This document shows, in pieces, positions 1 to 11,399 of a DNA stretch of 64,000 nucleotides. The DNA is from Guadua angustifolia (lineage: Eukaryota; Streptophyta; Magnoliopsida; Poales; Poaceae). A model generated the notes under the pieces. The model searched no databases, was not told the origin of the DNA, and worked only from the letters and a program-made list of their open reading frames with translations. The position numbers and the translations under genes are program-made. How positions within the stretch are numbered: the stretch's first letter is position 1; the number at the start of each line of letters is the position of its first letter. The stretch spans positions 18,008,463 to 18,072,462 of the forward strand of contig CM070514.1 of assembly GCA_036346375.1 (NCBI GenBank), read 5' to 3'.

Positions 1-31
1 ATACTGACATACATGCATGTGTAAATACACT

Positions 32-665
32 TTATGATAGAGTATACATTTGTTTGGACATGAATGTATTCTTTCCACTTCCAATCCCAAGGACATACAA
101 CCTTCTTTGCATAATATGTGGTTTTAGGCAACACGCTTCTCTAGAAGTATGTCCACTAAGAGATGTAACAAAGGTTGTGAAACTCTTATTGACCAACCAT
201 TGCTTGCCTTCAATTTCAGAGTGAAAGCATGGTGTGCAACTTTGTGTATTCCTCCATACAACCCAGAATAAAGGTTTGTCCGAGTCCTCCATCAAACCCT
301 TGAATTGATTAAACTCTCTCTAACTAGTGTAGTTCCCTTCAGATCACGCAACATCCGAGCAGATTATTGTCGCTATTGACGAGCAACCCATTCTCATCGA
401 TCTATAACCGATGTCACTACCATATTGCCAGCTCCGCCATCCATTTACATTATCACCTTCATGTATGATCTCCTCTTCACAGGCCTTGTCCAAAGATGTA
501 TAGCTAGGTAAAAATCCTTCAATTAAGTGCAAGTGGATATGCTCTTTATTTGAAAACATCTTCTTATTTTTGTAATCAATGCATGGACAATGTATGCATT
601 CCTTCTTGTTTTGCAACTTTTCCTCCTACCGCTCTTAGAAAAGCAGAGATGTCATCGATGTATTC
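32..665 (-). pseudogene. CACTA transposase N-terminal fragment (transposase-associated domain), frameshifted
   Basis: The minus strand encodes pieces of the N-terminus of a plant CACTA transposase. Near 665-600 it reads EYIDDISAFLRAV, the usual opening of the transposase-associated domain. After a frame change, 616-344 contains CPCIDYKNKKMF, then HLHLIEGFLPSYT, which match the Cys-rich core of that domain (CPC..C.N...., HL...GF.P.YT). Further on, 295-32 has MEDSDKPLF, the acidic stretch that precedes the transposase body, and a second frame carries LKLKASNGWS and a GLG-like segment near the left edge. At least two frameshifts separate these pieces, so no working protein is made. The DDE catalytic core would lie outside the window. 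Family recognition is strong and exact ends are approximate. Confidence 0.8.
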
Positions 666-736
666 TCGATTGTAACGGTCCGCACTTTACATCCTTATCC
701 ATCCATCTATAATTAATTAACATAAACAAATATCGA

Positions 737-1652
737 TAAAAACAAACTAAATCTAAACTTTAATTTGAACTATATAAAATTAACCTTAATTGAACTAGGT
801 CTAAATATTAAATTGCAAATACAATCCACAAATCAATGCTTATTAAAATATAAAATCTTAAATAAATTCAATATATGCTTGATCATAATTAATTAGCTAA
901 CAATAGTAAATGGACATAATTTTAATCTATATTATATAAATCTAGGCAAAACTTAATCTAATGGAGCTTGGTAATAAATTCATCATTTACAAAATGCTAG
1001 GTCAATAAAAACAAACTAAAATCTAAACCTTAATTTGAACTATATGTAAATTAACCTTAATTGAACTAAGTCTAAACATTAAATTGCAATTAGATCACTA
1101 CAAATCAATGCTTATTAAAATATGATATCATAATATATTAAATTTAATATGTGTTTGATAATAATTAATTAGCTAATAATAGTAGATGGACATAATGTTA
1201 ATCTATATTATATAAATCTAGGCAAAACTTTATCTAATGGAGCTAGGTAACAAATTCATCATCTATAAATTGCTAGGTCAATAAAACAAACAAAATCTAA
1301 ACCTTAATTTGAATATATATAAATTAACCTTAATTGAACTAGGTCTAAACATTAAATTGCAACTAGATTACTACAAATCAATTCTTATTAAAATATAATA
1401 TTTTAATATATTAAATTTAATATATGTTTGATAATAATTAATTAGCTAAAAATAGTAGATGAACATAATTTTAATCTATATTATGTAAAGCTAGGCAAAA
1501 CTTCATCTAATGGAGCTAGGTAATAAATTCATCATCTACAAAATACTAGAAAAATAAAAACAAACAAAATCCAAACCTTAATTTCAACTATATATAAATT
1601 AACCTAATTGAACTAGGTCTAAACATTAAATTGCAACTAGATCACCACAAAT
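737..1652. repeat. AT-rich tandem repeat, about 272-bp unit, 3.4 copies
   Basis: The phrase ataaaaacaaactaaatct and what follows recurs at about 737, 1006, 1282 and 1555, giving periods of 269, 276 and 273 bp. Each unit also contains ttaattagcta and aatggagctaggtaa. The last copy stops after about 100 bp. The array lies inside the CACTA element between its subterminal repeats and the transposase. No coding potential is visible. Confidence 0.85.
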
Positions 1653-1789
1653 TAAGAGAGGAGAACAAATTACACGCTTTGGAACACCTAGAGGAAGTAT
1701 AAGCACAAGAAACCTTCCAAATGGAATGTGAAATATTAAACTTTGGGTTTGCTCTCGGAGAAAGAAGACCATGGAGCTACAGTAAGCAC

Positions 1790-2090
1790 ATTATTTATAG
1801 CATGTATTATTTGTGTCGGTTTTAATTAGAACCAGCACAAATATTTAATTATTTGTGTCGGTTTCAGTTACTACCGACACAAATAAGTTATTATTTATAC
1901 CGGTTCTATTTACAAACCAACACAAAAATGAGAACACTATTTGTGTCGGTCTGTAATTAAACCGATACTAATAAGTAACTATTTGTGTCGATTTCATTTA
2001 CAGACCGACTACGATAGTGTTCCTGCCATTTTGAAGTTTAGAACCGATATGAAAACGTTATCTATGTCACCTATTAGGTGTTTTGTAGTA
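1790..2090. repeat. CACTA subterminal repeats
   Basis: The motif tatttgtgtcggt and its reverse complement accgacacaaata alternate at least six times, with variants such as aaccgatac. This cluster of short repeats next to the terminus is the usual transposase-binding region of CACTA elements. The binding role is inferred from the family. Confidence 0.75.
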
Positions 2091-2351
2091 GCTAAATAGA
2101 TGCATAGGCAGACCACACCAAATATAGAAGAAACGGTTTCATACACCAAATACACATAAAATTTAGTTTGTATTGCCAGAGGAAAAAAAGAGCATCGAAC
2201 ATGGGATTGAGAGGCATCAGGAAACATATCTGGACCAGTCAAAGCAGGCGAGGATCAACTTCTGATTACATCCCTCATATCAAAGGTACTACAGGTGAAC
2301 CAGTTGACATCCATGCAAGCACATAGTTTGGTACATGTGACATCATAACCT

Positions 2352-2736
2352 GAGAGTTCTTTTACGGTGGATTAAAATCAATACAAGCTATCCATTTCTT
2401 TGAATCTAATGGTTAAAATCAATTTAGATCTATTTATACTACTATCTATAGTATTGGTAGTAAAATTCAGATAGGGTAAAAGGGTAAAAATTCCGTCATA
2501 CTATTTGTCTTGTATGGTAAAACACGCCCGTGATCCCGATGAAAGGCGATTAATAGATAAGAGGCTTCAAGATCACTAGGTATTCGGTGAATCCAAACTG
2601 TGAACTAATTAGGAAAATCTAAAATACCCTCGATGAATAGATAAGAAAAGTCTAAAATAACCTTGGGTAATGAATGGTTAGATTTAATTTCTACTATCAC
2701 TACTTACTACCTATATTTTCCACCGTAAAATTTCTC
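2352..2736. mobile_element. MITE with imperfect terminal inverted repeats
   Basis: The left end gagagttcttttacggtgga pairs with the right end, whose reverse complement begins gagaaattttacggtgga; they match except for a small gap and two bases. The sequence TAACCT flanks the element on both sides (2346-2351 and 2737-2742) and is a likely target duplication. There is no coding potential inside. The superfamily is not clear, because a 6-bp duplication is not typical of the commonest MITE classes. Confidence 0.6.
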
Positions 2737-2742
2737 TAACCT

Positions 2743-4568
2743 AAACATGGTAAAGGATTTATCTTATTCATTACTTATGCAAGCCAAGGTGGAAAAAAAT
2801 TACGAGGGCACCGTGCATGTAAAAGGCAAAAGCTTTTAAGATTTTGGAGTTGTTAAGTAGTCATCGTATATTAGATATTGAATGAGCAGTTTCGTAACTC
2901 GAGTATCATCGAGATCATACGAAATGACGAATTCCGTTACCATCGTTTGTTGTGTGTGCATTCTTGTGTATGCGGAAAACATCGTGCTAGTTGTAGTTTT
3001 TCTTTCACATCCTTGACCTTTACTCTTCAGTGAATGGCACGGGCTTCATTGCTCAATGTTTGTATGTAGTTATAAACTAGTTGGTGCATATAAACTCAAT
3101 ACGGTATCAAAATCAAAAGGTCTTGAGTCAAGATCTGGTTAGCGTAATTAAAAAACATAATTGCAGCCTATTTCTATTGCACGTACTGGGCATATGAGAG
3201 GGGAAGTATTGAAGTATAAGTGACTTCTCATTTTAGGTGAACTGGTTCGTGCATGTGACCCAAGTACTTGGTTGATAAGCAGGTTGATGCAGGTAGAGGG
3301 AAAACTGGATCCTTTTCTTAGCAAAAAAGTGCAACAGGTGATGAGGCTGTAAATGTAGGGACCAGAGTGTGAAATGGTAAGTAGGGTCCAGCGGGCAGTG
3401 TCTGTGCGGTAGTGTATAAGACCATCTGAGAAGGATGATATGAATTGAAAACCAAAATTCTGCATTTCCGATCGATTTCCCGGTTTGCTCTCATGTCACC
3501 GTGAACTATTTGCCGGGGCCAGATTGTGAGCGGAGCTCTGTTGTCAATGTGAATTCCTTCCTCACGGCGGCCGCTGAACGTACAAGGAAAACACAACGAC
3601 ATTCATCTTATTCCTACTGAACTGAACACCATACTGAACTGAACAAATAAACTCTGACACAACAAGGTGAGCAACTTGATTTCGGTAGCCCCAAACATGT
3701 TGTTCCTCTATGTGGCCAGGGAAGCTTCAAGGTTTAGGTTTGGGAGGTGTCAAGAAGAAAGGCTGCAGTCACGAAGAGAGTCACATATCACAGATTCACA
3801 GTACATATCAGACACACGGTTACTCCAATATTTTGTTCCGTGTCTCTATGATTGTTGACCATCTTTTGTCATCGTTGTGTTCACTCCAGTGTCGGTACGA
3901 CCATGCCAGTCAAGACCATCTGCGAGTTTTTTTATACTGTTTCTTTCATATTCCGACTGTTGAGTTTTTTAAACAAAATTCTAATTCTTCATTTAATTGT
4001 GTTCTTGAAAGAGAAAGGCATATACTTGTTCAATAAAAAAACCAGAACCTTTGTCCAACAACATACCACAACCTAACAACTCGTTGTCTTACTGTTATCG
4101 TTGAATATATCCCCTAACGTACTAACAAGTTCAACCACATAGAAAAATCATGTTTTATATCATTCAGTTGTTCAGTTGTCCCCAAAAAAAAACTCTTTCA
4201 GGGTAGTATTTGTGTTGTTGATTCACTGTAAGTTTGGTTCTAGCTAGCATTGATGTATACTTAACAGTCCTCAGTTGTGAAATTTACTAAATATCTTTAA
4301 AGCGCATCACAGCTTTACAGATAGGTATCATTAGCATTCCTTCAGTGCAGTTAAAATTCCATATCCTAGTTCCATTAATATTTTTCAGCATTTGGAGCTA
4401 TATATATTTATTCCTCACGTTTCTAATGTCTTGCTAGTCCAGATTTAGTAATGGTATATATCTAATTGCTTTTTTCAACAAAATAATAAGGAGAACAACT
4501 GAAGAACTTGAATATATACACTCAGCCAGCCTCTCTTATTGAACTCTGAGAAATGATTAATTGGTTAT
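2743..4568. other. No recognisable gene or element
   Basis: Mixed AT-rich DNA. Short reading frames exist on both strands (for example 3148-3602 minus and 3667-4076 plus), but none shows a domain, a codon pattern or a similarity I recognise. I see no terminal repeats or RNA gene. Confidence 0.5.
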
Positions 4569-7500
4569 TGTAACGACCTGCCTAATTAACCCCTGTGCAT
4601 GCACAATCATTGCGTATCCCGATGCTTTATTAGTTAATATATCTGTATTCGAGTATTGCAAGAGAACAATAATTAGAGACTGAAAATGGAATTTTTTTAT
4701 TACATTCCATTAGCCACGAGACTATTGTACATAGGCTATTGTATATTAGCCACGCAGTCTTTACATAGACTCTATTACAACAAAAGAACAGCTTAGAACC
4801 TCCTAACTCCTGACAGAGGCAGCACAGGATACGACCTATTAGTACTACTACTCCTCTTGATAGTAGTAGTAGTCGCTCTCTGAAGGTCTTGCTCCTCACG
4901 CACAATCCTCCACCCAAGCCTCAAGAGTTGTCTATAGGACTTACCTTCAAAGTAAGGGAGGATGAATGCAATAGATGAACTTTTGAATTAACCCAATTCC
5001 TATCCAACTCCACCTAATGCTCTTTCCCACTCAAAACACCTTTATAAGAATTAGAATTTAGTTTTAAAAGTTGCAAATGTTAAATTTATGAAAATCACTA
5101 TTAATATTGTATATGAGATAACCTAAGATTTCGTAGTCTTGATGAATACTTATACCGCATATACCCCACCGCAAGGTCTCGATTGGTCATGAGGGACCTT
5201 CGCTTACACCGGTTCACGGGAGCGCCGACCAGGCCACGGGTCGACTCTGCCCACAACCGGGCTTCGTGCGGGACTTCGAGAGAGTCGTCCCGCCGCAGGA
5301 CGGAGTGCACGCAGCCTCCGACCTAGCCGCTGGTCGGGCCCCGACGGCCCCATCTCAGCAATTCCGCCACGCCATCGATCGACCTCGAGGATTGGTCAAC
5401 CCCGTCTCAACAAGACGGCCATGCAGGATAAGCGAACCTTCCCAAGGCAACGCCAGAGTTGACGCCACAAGGCGCTGCCGCTGACAAGCACGCAGAGGAC
5501 AGAGCGCGCTTTCCCAACGGTTACCGCTAGCTAACTCTATCTAAGCAGGCATAGCTGGCTAAACTCGCCAACCCATCATGACATATGTGGGGACTCACAC
5601 CAAGACCGCAAACCGGATTACTAATGAATAGTGCGCCTAGCCGCTTTCTCTCAAGTCCCGTAGTAACCCGCTCCCGCCGCTTATATAAGGAGGGTCAGAC
5701 CTTCGTGAGGGGGCCCTCTTTTTCCGCGTGACAAACTCCTCCGCCCGATTGCATTTTGCTCGCCTCCCCGATCCAAATGATCGACCGGGCACCTAAGCTC
5801 CTCGCAAGACACGAAGCGCCAGGGCCTTAGTCCTCGCATGTAATCCGCCATACCCGATCAACGAGATCCACCACCACAAACCGAAGTAGGGACGTTCACC
5901 AACTCAGATACATCCAAGACTCCATGAGTCAACCATCAAGGAGAGGGAGCCGCGCCCCATGACTCTACAAATACGCCGCCGGTTTACTTAAACACCGGCT
6001 TGGTGCACCGTAGGGCCTCGCTATCGTTTTCGCTCTGCATCGCCGATCGCTCCTTGATGGCCACTTCCGACCGCGACGCGCTGCTTTGATGTGGAGCCGA
6101 CCGATCTTCGAAGCACATTTAAAGCGGGCAAGAAGGCGGCTCCCGCCGCCACCCAAAGGTGTCGCAGCCACCACGCCACTCCAAGGATCCCGTGGGAGGA
6201 CCCTTCACCGCCACGGTTGTTCCCCAACTCGCACCGCTCGACTCAAAGATCCAGATGGTGACATTGCACCCCAAGCAAGGATATGGAAAGGATTAGCGCT
6301 GACCTACGCCTCGCCGCCTCGCCGCTCCTAAAGGCTATGGTAATTCAAAGGTGCTAATCATGAAGGAAAGAGCAAGATACCAAAAGAGATGTCCAAAAAA
6401 CATCGCACCGCATGAAAACAAAAGAAAGCGGAGGTACCAGGAGGTTCCTTAGCCGGAGGCATCATCACCATCCGAAGTCGTCGCTGCCACAACGACGCTG
6501 CCCAACCACAAGAACCTTCTTCGCCACCACGCACTGCCCGAATTGCTCGCCTTCTTCGATCCTATGACGCCGCCATGGGTCGGCGAAGGCGCGAGCCATG
6601 AAGCGAGCCAGCCCATGTGCTCATGACGCGACGGGCGCACTCTCACCACGAACAGGAGGCCACAAGAAGGCACGGGCAGTCGGCGAGGGCATCGCCGCCT
6701 GGTGAGGCCGAGGCATACCCGAGGGGTATGGTCCAATGTCCATTCAGCCTCACCCCTGCGGCTCCAAGCTCCTCCCTATGCTTTCAAAGGCCATGGGCAA
6801 TGCAAGGGTCTCCGGAGGTCCCCAACTCTTCGCCAGAGTTCTGCCAGCTCCATCTCGGCGGCTGCTCGAGCCCACAAGTGATCAGATCTCGCTGCCTTGG
6901 CGAAGCCTCCCGAGCGGCTTGGGCACGGCTCACAGGCGCCATTCCGCCAGCAAGGGAAGCGGCCTCACAATATGGGCGTTGAGAGAGGCCTCCAGCCGCG
7001 CCAATGCGACTGATAGATCCGTCGTCCGAGCCGCCGCCAAAGGGGGGTGACCCAGAGCGACCGGAGGGACATCGTAAGCCACGCCGCCTGGCCTGTCTCC
7101 TCTCGGGTGGCCGCAGATGGTCTGCCCTAGGCGTAGACCGGAGGCGCTAAGAGAGAAAAAGGAAAATGGCCCGACGTCAGTAAAAGGTGAAAATTGAAGC
7201 CACCCCGGGGCCGGCAGAGAAGACTTACCAGCTGAGGGGAATCCTAATGCGAAAGTCGACGAAGGCAACGCGACCTCTATCTCTGTCAAGGCACCGTAAG
7301 GTCTGGCGCCATAAGGGCCTCTTGACATCGGGGCCCGCAGTTCGCAGCCTCCCGCTTCAAATCCATCCGGCACCGCTGCCACACATCTACCGCTCGAGAT
7401 GCTATAACCCTTCTTTCTTGTGCTAAAACAAAAGGCGGGGGTGAAGAAGTGGTAACGACAAGAAAGAGTGACAACTCTCGTGTACTGCGGTAGTCTTTTT

Positions 7501-8844
7501 CGAAGCAAGCAAAGCGGCCAAACACGCGCGGAAGCGAGAGGGTCATACAAGACATTAATTCGGCGCTTTGAGCGACGCGACGCGCTCTCTCCATCCCTCC
7601 TGTGGCGCATCGAAATACGAGGGGGCGACAGGACGCCGCCGGGCGCAACCGCGCACGACCTCTGATTTCGCCATCGGATCGCCGCGATCGGCAAAAGACG
7701 AGCCTAAACCGTCAAGACGTCTCCAGCATGCGGAGCAAGAAGCTAAGACATTCTTTCCCCAAAAAAACTTCTCCCACGCTTTGTTTTTTTCATTCCAGTT
7801 TAAAGCACGTGAAGCGATCACGAGCTCACCCCCACGCACCGCCGGGGCTGCAAGCTCACACACTTTCATGGGTCGTGACCGGTCGGCTACATGGTCTCTC
7901 TAGCGTAACCTCTCGACCCGAGCACTACGGCTTCACGCCTTGCCATGGTGGTGCTCTATGGAAGAAGGAATTACCCATACGGCAACCCGTAGTTGGTCGG
8001 GAACACTTTCCCGCGCAAGTGCGGATGAGCGACTTACACCTAAGATTCCTACACTCACGCTGAAGTCAGATTCAGTCGGCCATTAGATCCTCCCCAACAG
8101 TAGTCCTCCGACCGAAGGCCATGCACCACCGCCCAATGGCACGCTTGCCAAGTAGTGCCAGGAAGAAGGAACACCGTGTGGTACGATCCATGGCCGGTCA
8201 GAACACTCGCCTCTGCCTGCAAGTGCAAGAGAACACTTCATTCCTGCATAAAACTTTTATTATCCGAGCTTTTAAAAGACATCAACATATCGACCGTGCT
8301 TATATAACCCCACGGTTTTCTAAGCCACACCATCGAATGTTCATCATCCTCGAAGCACGAAGAATAAGAATCGGACCCATTTAAACGATCCAAATAGCCA
8401 TTTGGTTCCTCCACGATGGTAACCTTTTCGACCCACCCATGGTATTTTCAGAGTGGAAATCGCAAAAAGCAAGGGAGCAATGATGGCGAAAGGGAAAACG
8501 CCCTAGCACTCATTGCCCCAAATCGCAGTACCCATCAAGCATGTGCTAGCTGGACGCACAACGACCGATCGCCGCCGATCAAAGCATCGCGCCCCGGCCG
8601 CAAAAGCCACGATAGGGTCACAGAGATGTATTGTCCCTAATTATTTCAATTCTCCTTTAATTCTCAAGACGACATTAAATGCTTGCAGAGATGTCTCGGT
8701 ATCGCCTTAAATGCCCCTGCGACCTCTTGATCATCGCCTGGTCGGCTCAAACCGACCCGAGGTAGAAGAAAACCCACTGTGCCCTAGCAGCCTCGAGGTG
8801 GTGAGAAGGCTTGAACGCCCACGATTAAGACCTAGTCAGGTCCA
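4569..8844. other. Probable LTR-retrotransposon-derived block, GC-rich from about 5150
   Basis: The block opens with TGTAACGACC at 4569, a start typical of large gypsy LTRs. From about 5150 to the assembly gap the sequence turns strongly GC-rich, with many overlapping frames in all six phases, a sign of base composition and not of genes. A TATA-like ttatataagg at 5681-5690 followed by a pyrimidine-rich stretch looks like an LTR promoter. I could not find a second LTR, a primer site, or gag or pol motifs. A non-autonomous gypsy element is the best guess, with low confidence. The long frames at 6930-7694 minus and 7602-8063 plus are treated as chance. Confidence 0.35.
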
Positions 8845-8944
8845 NNNNNNNNNNNNNNNNNNNNNNNNNNNNNNNNNNNNNNNNNNNNNNNNNNNNNNNN
8901 NNNNNNNNNNNNNNNNNNNNNNNNNNNNNNNNNNNNNNNNNNNN
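8845..8944. other. Assembly gap (100 N)
   Basis: Exactly 100 unknown bases, the conventional length for a gap of unknown size. Sequence on the two sides may not be truly adjacent. Confidence 0.99.
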
Positions 8945-8959
8945 CATGGTCATCGGGAC

Positions 8960-9265
8960 TGAACATGTAAATTTTTACGCTCTGTGCATTTCATCGCACT
9001 AATCCAGAATTACGCTAGTGCACGAGGATCAACATAGATGAAGATCATAATCATTAATAGCGAAAACATAATAAAAGATTTCATTTATAAGAACATGTAG
9101 ATTGACCTTATAATCGACTTTACATGATTATGTCACGCAAGACACAACTAAAATAAGTAAAACTATAGAGAAACAAAAAACAAAGATAAACCCCTTAGTA
9201 TGTCATAGGCAATTGATAAAGCTCGCTCTCTAAACGTTCATCTCCTCCTAGAACTCCTCCAAAGC
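8960..9265 (-). repeat. End fragment of a large gypsy LTR (same family as 55633-62165)
   Basis: The stretch with ccagaattacgctagtgc, then gaaaacataataaaag, then ttataatcgactttacat, then cttagta, and cctcct matches 55645-55920 in the same order and on the same strand, with moderate divergence. On the minus strand this is the 3' part of the LTR. The rest may be lost in, or beyond, the assembly gap. Confidence 0.65.
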
Positions 9266-9284
9266 TAGTATAGATTAAAATGAT

Positions 9285-9500
9285 CCATGGTTCCGCAAAT
9301 TTAGCCTGGGTAAAATTCTAAAATCGCGGATAGATCCTTCCATCGGTATTTTTGCAAAAAGACCCTAGTTCCGTAAATTTAGCATGGGTCCTCCACTGGT
9401 TCTTTTGCAAAAAGAGACCCTAGAATTCTGCAAATTCGCTGCATAGGTTCTCCACTAGTTCTTTTGCAAAAAGACCACGGGTTCTGCAAATTCACCGACG
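9285..9500. repeat. Degenerate tandem repeat of about 57 bp
   Basis: The motif cttttgcaaaaagaccc, followed by a ttctgcaaatt-type segment, recurs about four times between 9285 and 9500, with a fainter copy near 9560. Copies are diverged. No coding potential is seen. Confidence 0.65.
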
Positions 9501-9736
9501 GATCTTAGTTAGCCCTTTTTTTAAAAACCCTGAATAAAACCAAAAATATGTTACCGTTTTTGCAAAAAGGGCCTTGACCCAAAATTTGCACAGCTTAGCG
9601 TAGCGCGCTGCACTACCTAGTAGTTTTCATCTAGGATAAAATTTAGTTCCACGGAGTCTGCCAAACATATTTGAGTAGTGTTTCTATGTATCACCCATAA
9701 ATATTAGTTTAAATCTTGGAACAAAGAAATGGTAAG

Positions 9737-10035
9737 TGTTACAAAATATTCTTTTAATGGATGTCCATAACCCCCTTGGGAGAAACTCATATGCATCCAT
9801 GAATGAGAAACTCTCGTGCTATTACCATTCTACCATGAAACCTACATAAAATCAATTCTTGTAACTCTTTATTTAGTTCAAATCTCTCATGTTACCTATA
9901 AATAAAGGGTTGTATGTATGAAAGAATAAAACAAAGAAGAAAGAAAGAATTCTCTCTCACTTCTACATTGTTCATACTTTGAGTAATCCACTACATTGTT
10001 CATACTTTAAGTAATCCATTAGTTATTTTATATCA
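9737..10035 (+). repeat. 5' LTR of the copia element
   Basis: Runs 299 bp, TGTTACA to TATCA, and is bounded on the left by the GTAAG duplication. The internal sequence following it, cgttatcagcatgatc (10036 onward), sits where the primer binding site should be and resembles the site of other plant copia elements. Confidence 0.92.
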
Positions 10036-10199
10036 CGTTATCAGCATGATCGCCTCTAAAAGGCTATAGTAAATTTCACGTACTAAAAATACTTCGATCG
10101 TCATTTTCTGAGGTAAAGTATTCTTTCAATCCCTATTATATATTGTTTAATTTGCACACTATAATTCATAGTTTGCATTTCTATGTATTGTAGTTTGCT

Positions 10200-11190
10200 A
10201 TGTCGAATCTTGCAAAACTTGAATTCATGGCTTTGGATATTACAAGCAAAAATTATTTGTCTTGGGTGCTTGAAACCGAGATCCATCTAGATGCAAATAG
10301 CCTTGGCGAAACAATCAAGAAGGGAAATAAGGCGTCTAACCAAGAAAAGGCTAAAACCATGATCTTTATTCGCCATCACATCCATGAAGGGTTAAAAGCT
10401 GAATATCTCATGGTGAAAGATCCCCTTGTTCTTTGGAACAAATTAAGGAAATGTATGACCATCAGAAAACTATAATTCCCCAAAGCTTGTTATGATTGGT
10501 TGCACCTGAGGTTGCAAGATTATAAAACTATTTGTGAGTATAATTCAGCATGTTGAAAATCACTTCACAACTTTTGTTGTGTGGAGAAAAGGTTATGGAT
10601 GAGGAAATGTTGGAGAAAACATACTCCACATTCTATGCTTCAAATTTGCTCCTGAAGCAGCAATACCGGGAAAAAGGGTTCAAGAATTCTGAACTTATTT
10701 CTTGTTTGCTTGTGGCTAAACAAAATAATGAGATTTTGATGAAAAACCATAAGGCTCGCCTAACTGGTTCAACTCCATTCCTTGAAGCGAATGCGACAAG
10801 ATATAATAATAACAACAGAGGACGCGGCTGAAGACGTGGTTGTGGTCGTAGATATGGATGAGGTCGTGGTAGAGGAAACTATAATGTTTCCTTCAAAAAC
10901 ACAAGTGGTCCCCAGAAGAGGCAAGAAAAGGGAGATACAGGGAAAATAAAAACTATAAACCTGAAAATAAATGCTATCGCTATGGAGGCAAAAATCATTG
11001 GTCGCGTAACTGTCGTACGCCAAAGCACCTTGTGGATCTGTATCAACAATTGCTTGAAAGGAAAGAGAAAAGGATAGAGACCAATTTTGCCAATAGTAAT
11101 GGAGATAATGAATGTTTTGGCAAAACTCAAGAAGAAGACAGCGGCCAACATGATACAACTTATCTAGATGTCTCTGACTTTCTTATCTAA
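10200..11190 (+). pseudogene. copia gag, broken, with a damaged zinc knuckle
   Basis: The frame starts at an ATG at 10200 (MSNLAKLEFMALDI), typical of the plant copia gag that opens with a short SW-containing segment (YLSWVLETEIHLDA). It continues in pieces to 10831. After further stops, about 10970-11040 reads CYRYGGKNHWSRNCR, which is a CCHC zinc knuckle whose second cysteine is replaced by tyrosine. Gag forms the RNA-packaging particle in the cytoplasm. Several stops and one or more frameshifts make this copy inactive. Confidence 0.85.
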
Positions 11191-11399
11191 GAATAATTTT
11201 TTTAAGTAGTTATTTGTACAAGAATAAATTTTATATGTTACATCTTCAATAATGCAAACATGTCATGTTTTTGTTCAAGAATAAATATAATATATTATGT
11301 ATTGAATTATGGTTGTAATGTTTCATATGTTAATGATTTTTATATTATAATGCTCATTTATCTTATTAAAATTTTTTTTGAAGTGAATGGAAAAAATGC

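Larger units (their letters stand above)
1..2090 (-). mobile_element. CACTA (En/Spm) transposon, 5' end, runs off the left edge
   Basis: Read on the minus strand, this has the layout of a CACTA element: a terminus, a block of short inverted and direct subterminal repeats, a non-coding stretch, then the start of a TnpD-like transposase. The terminus is uncertain. Position 2015-2019 reads CACTA on the minus strand, but repeat-like sequence continues to 2090, where the minus strand reads TACTACAAAA, a one-base variant of a CACTA end. The remainder of the element lies left of the window, so the other end and the 3-bp target duplication cannot be checked. Confidence 0.75.

Noticed and set aside
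2015..2019. CACTA motif as the definite transposon terminus
   Set aside because: Subterminal-type sequence continues to about 2090, so this is only one of two candidate ends.
6930..7694. 254-codon minus-strand frame in the GC-rich block
   Set aside because: Several overlapping frames of similar length occur on both strands, with no domain, no codon bias and no neighbours that make sense.
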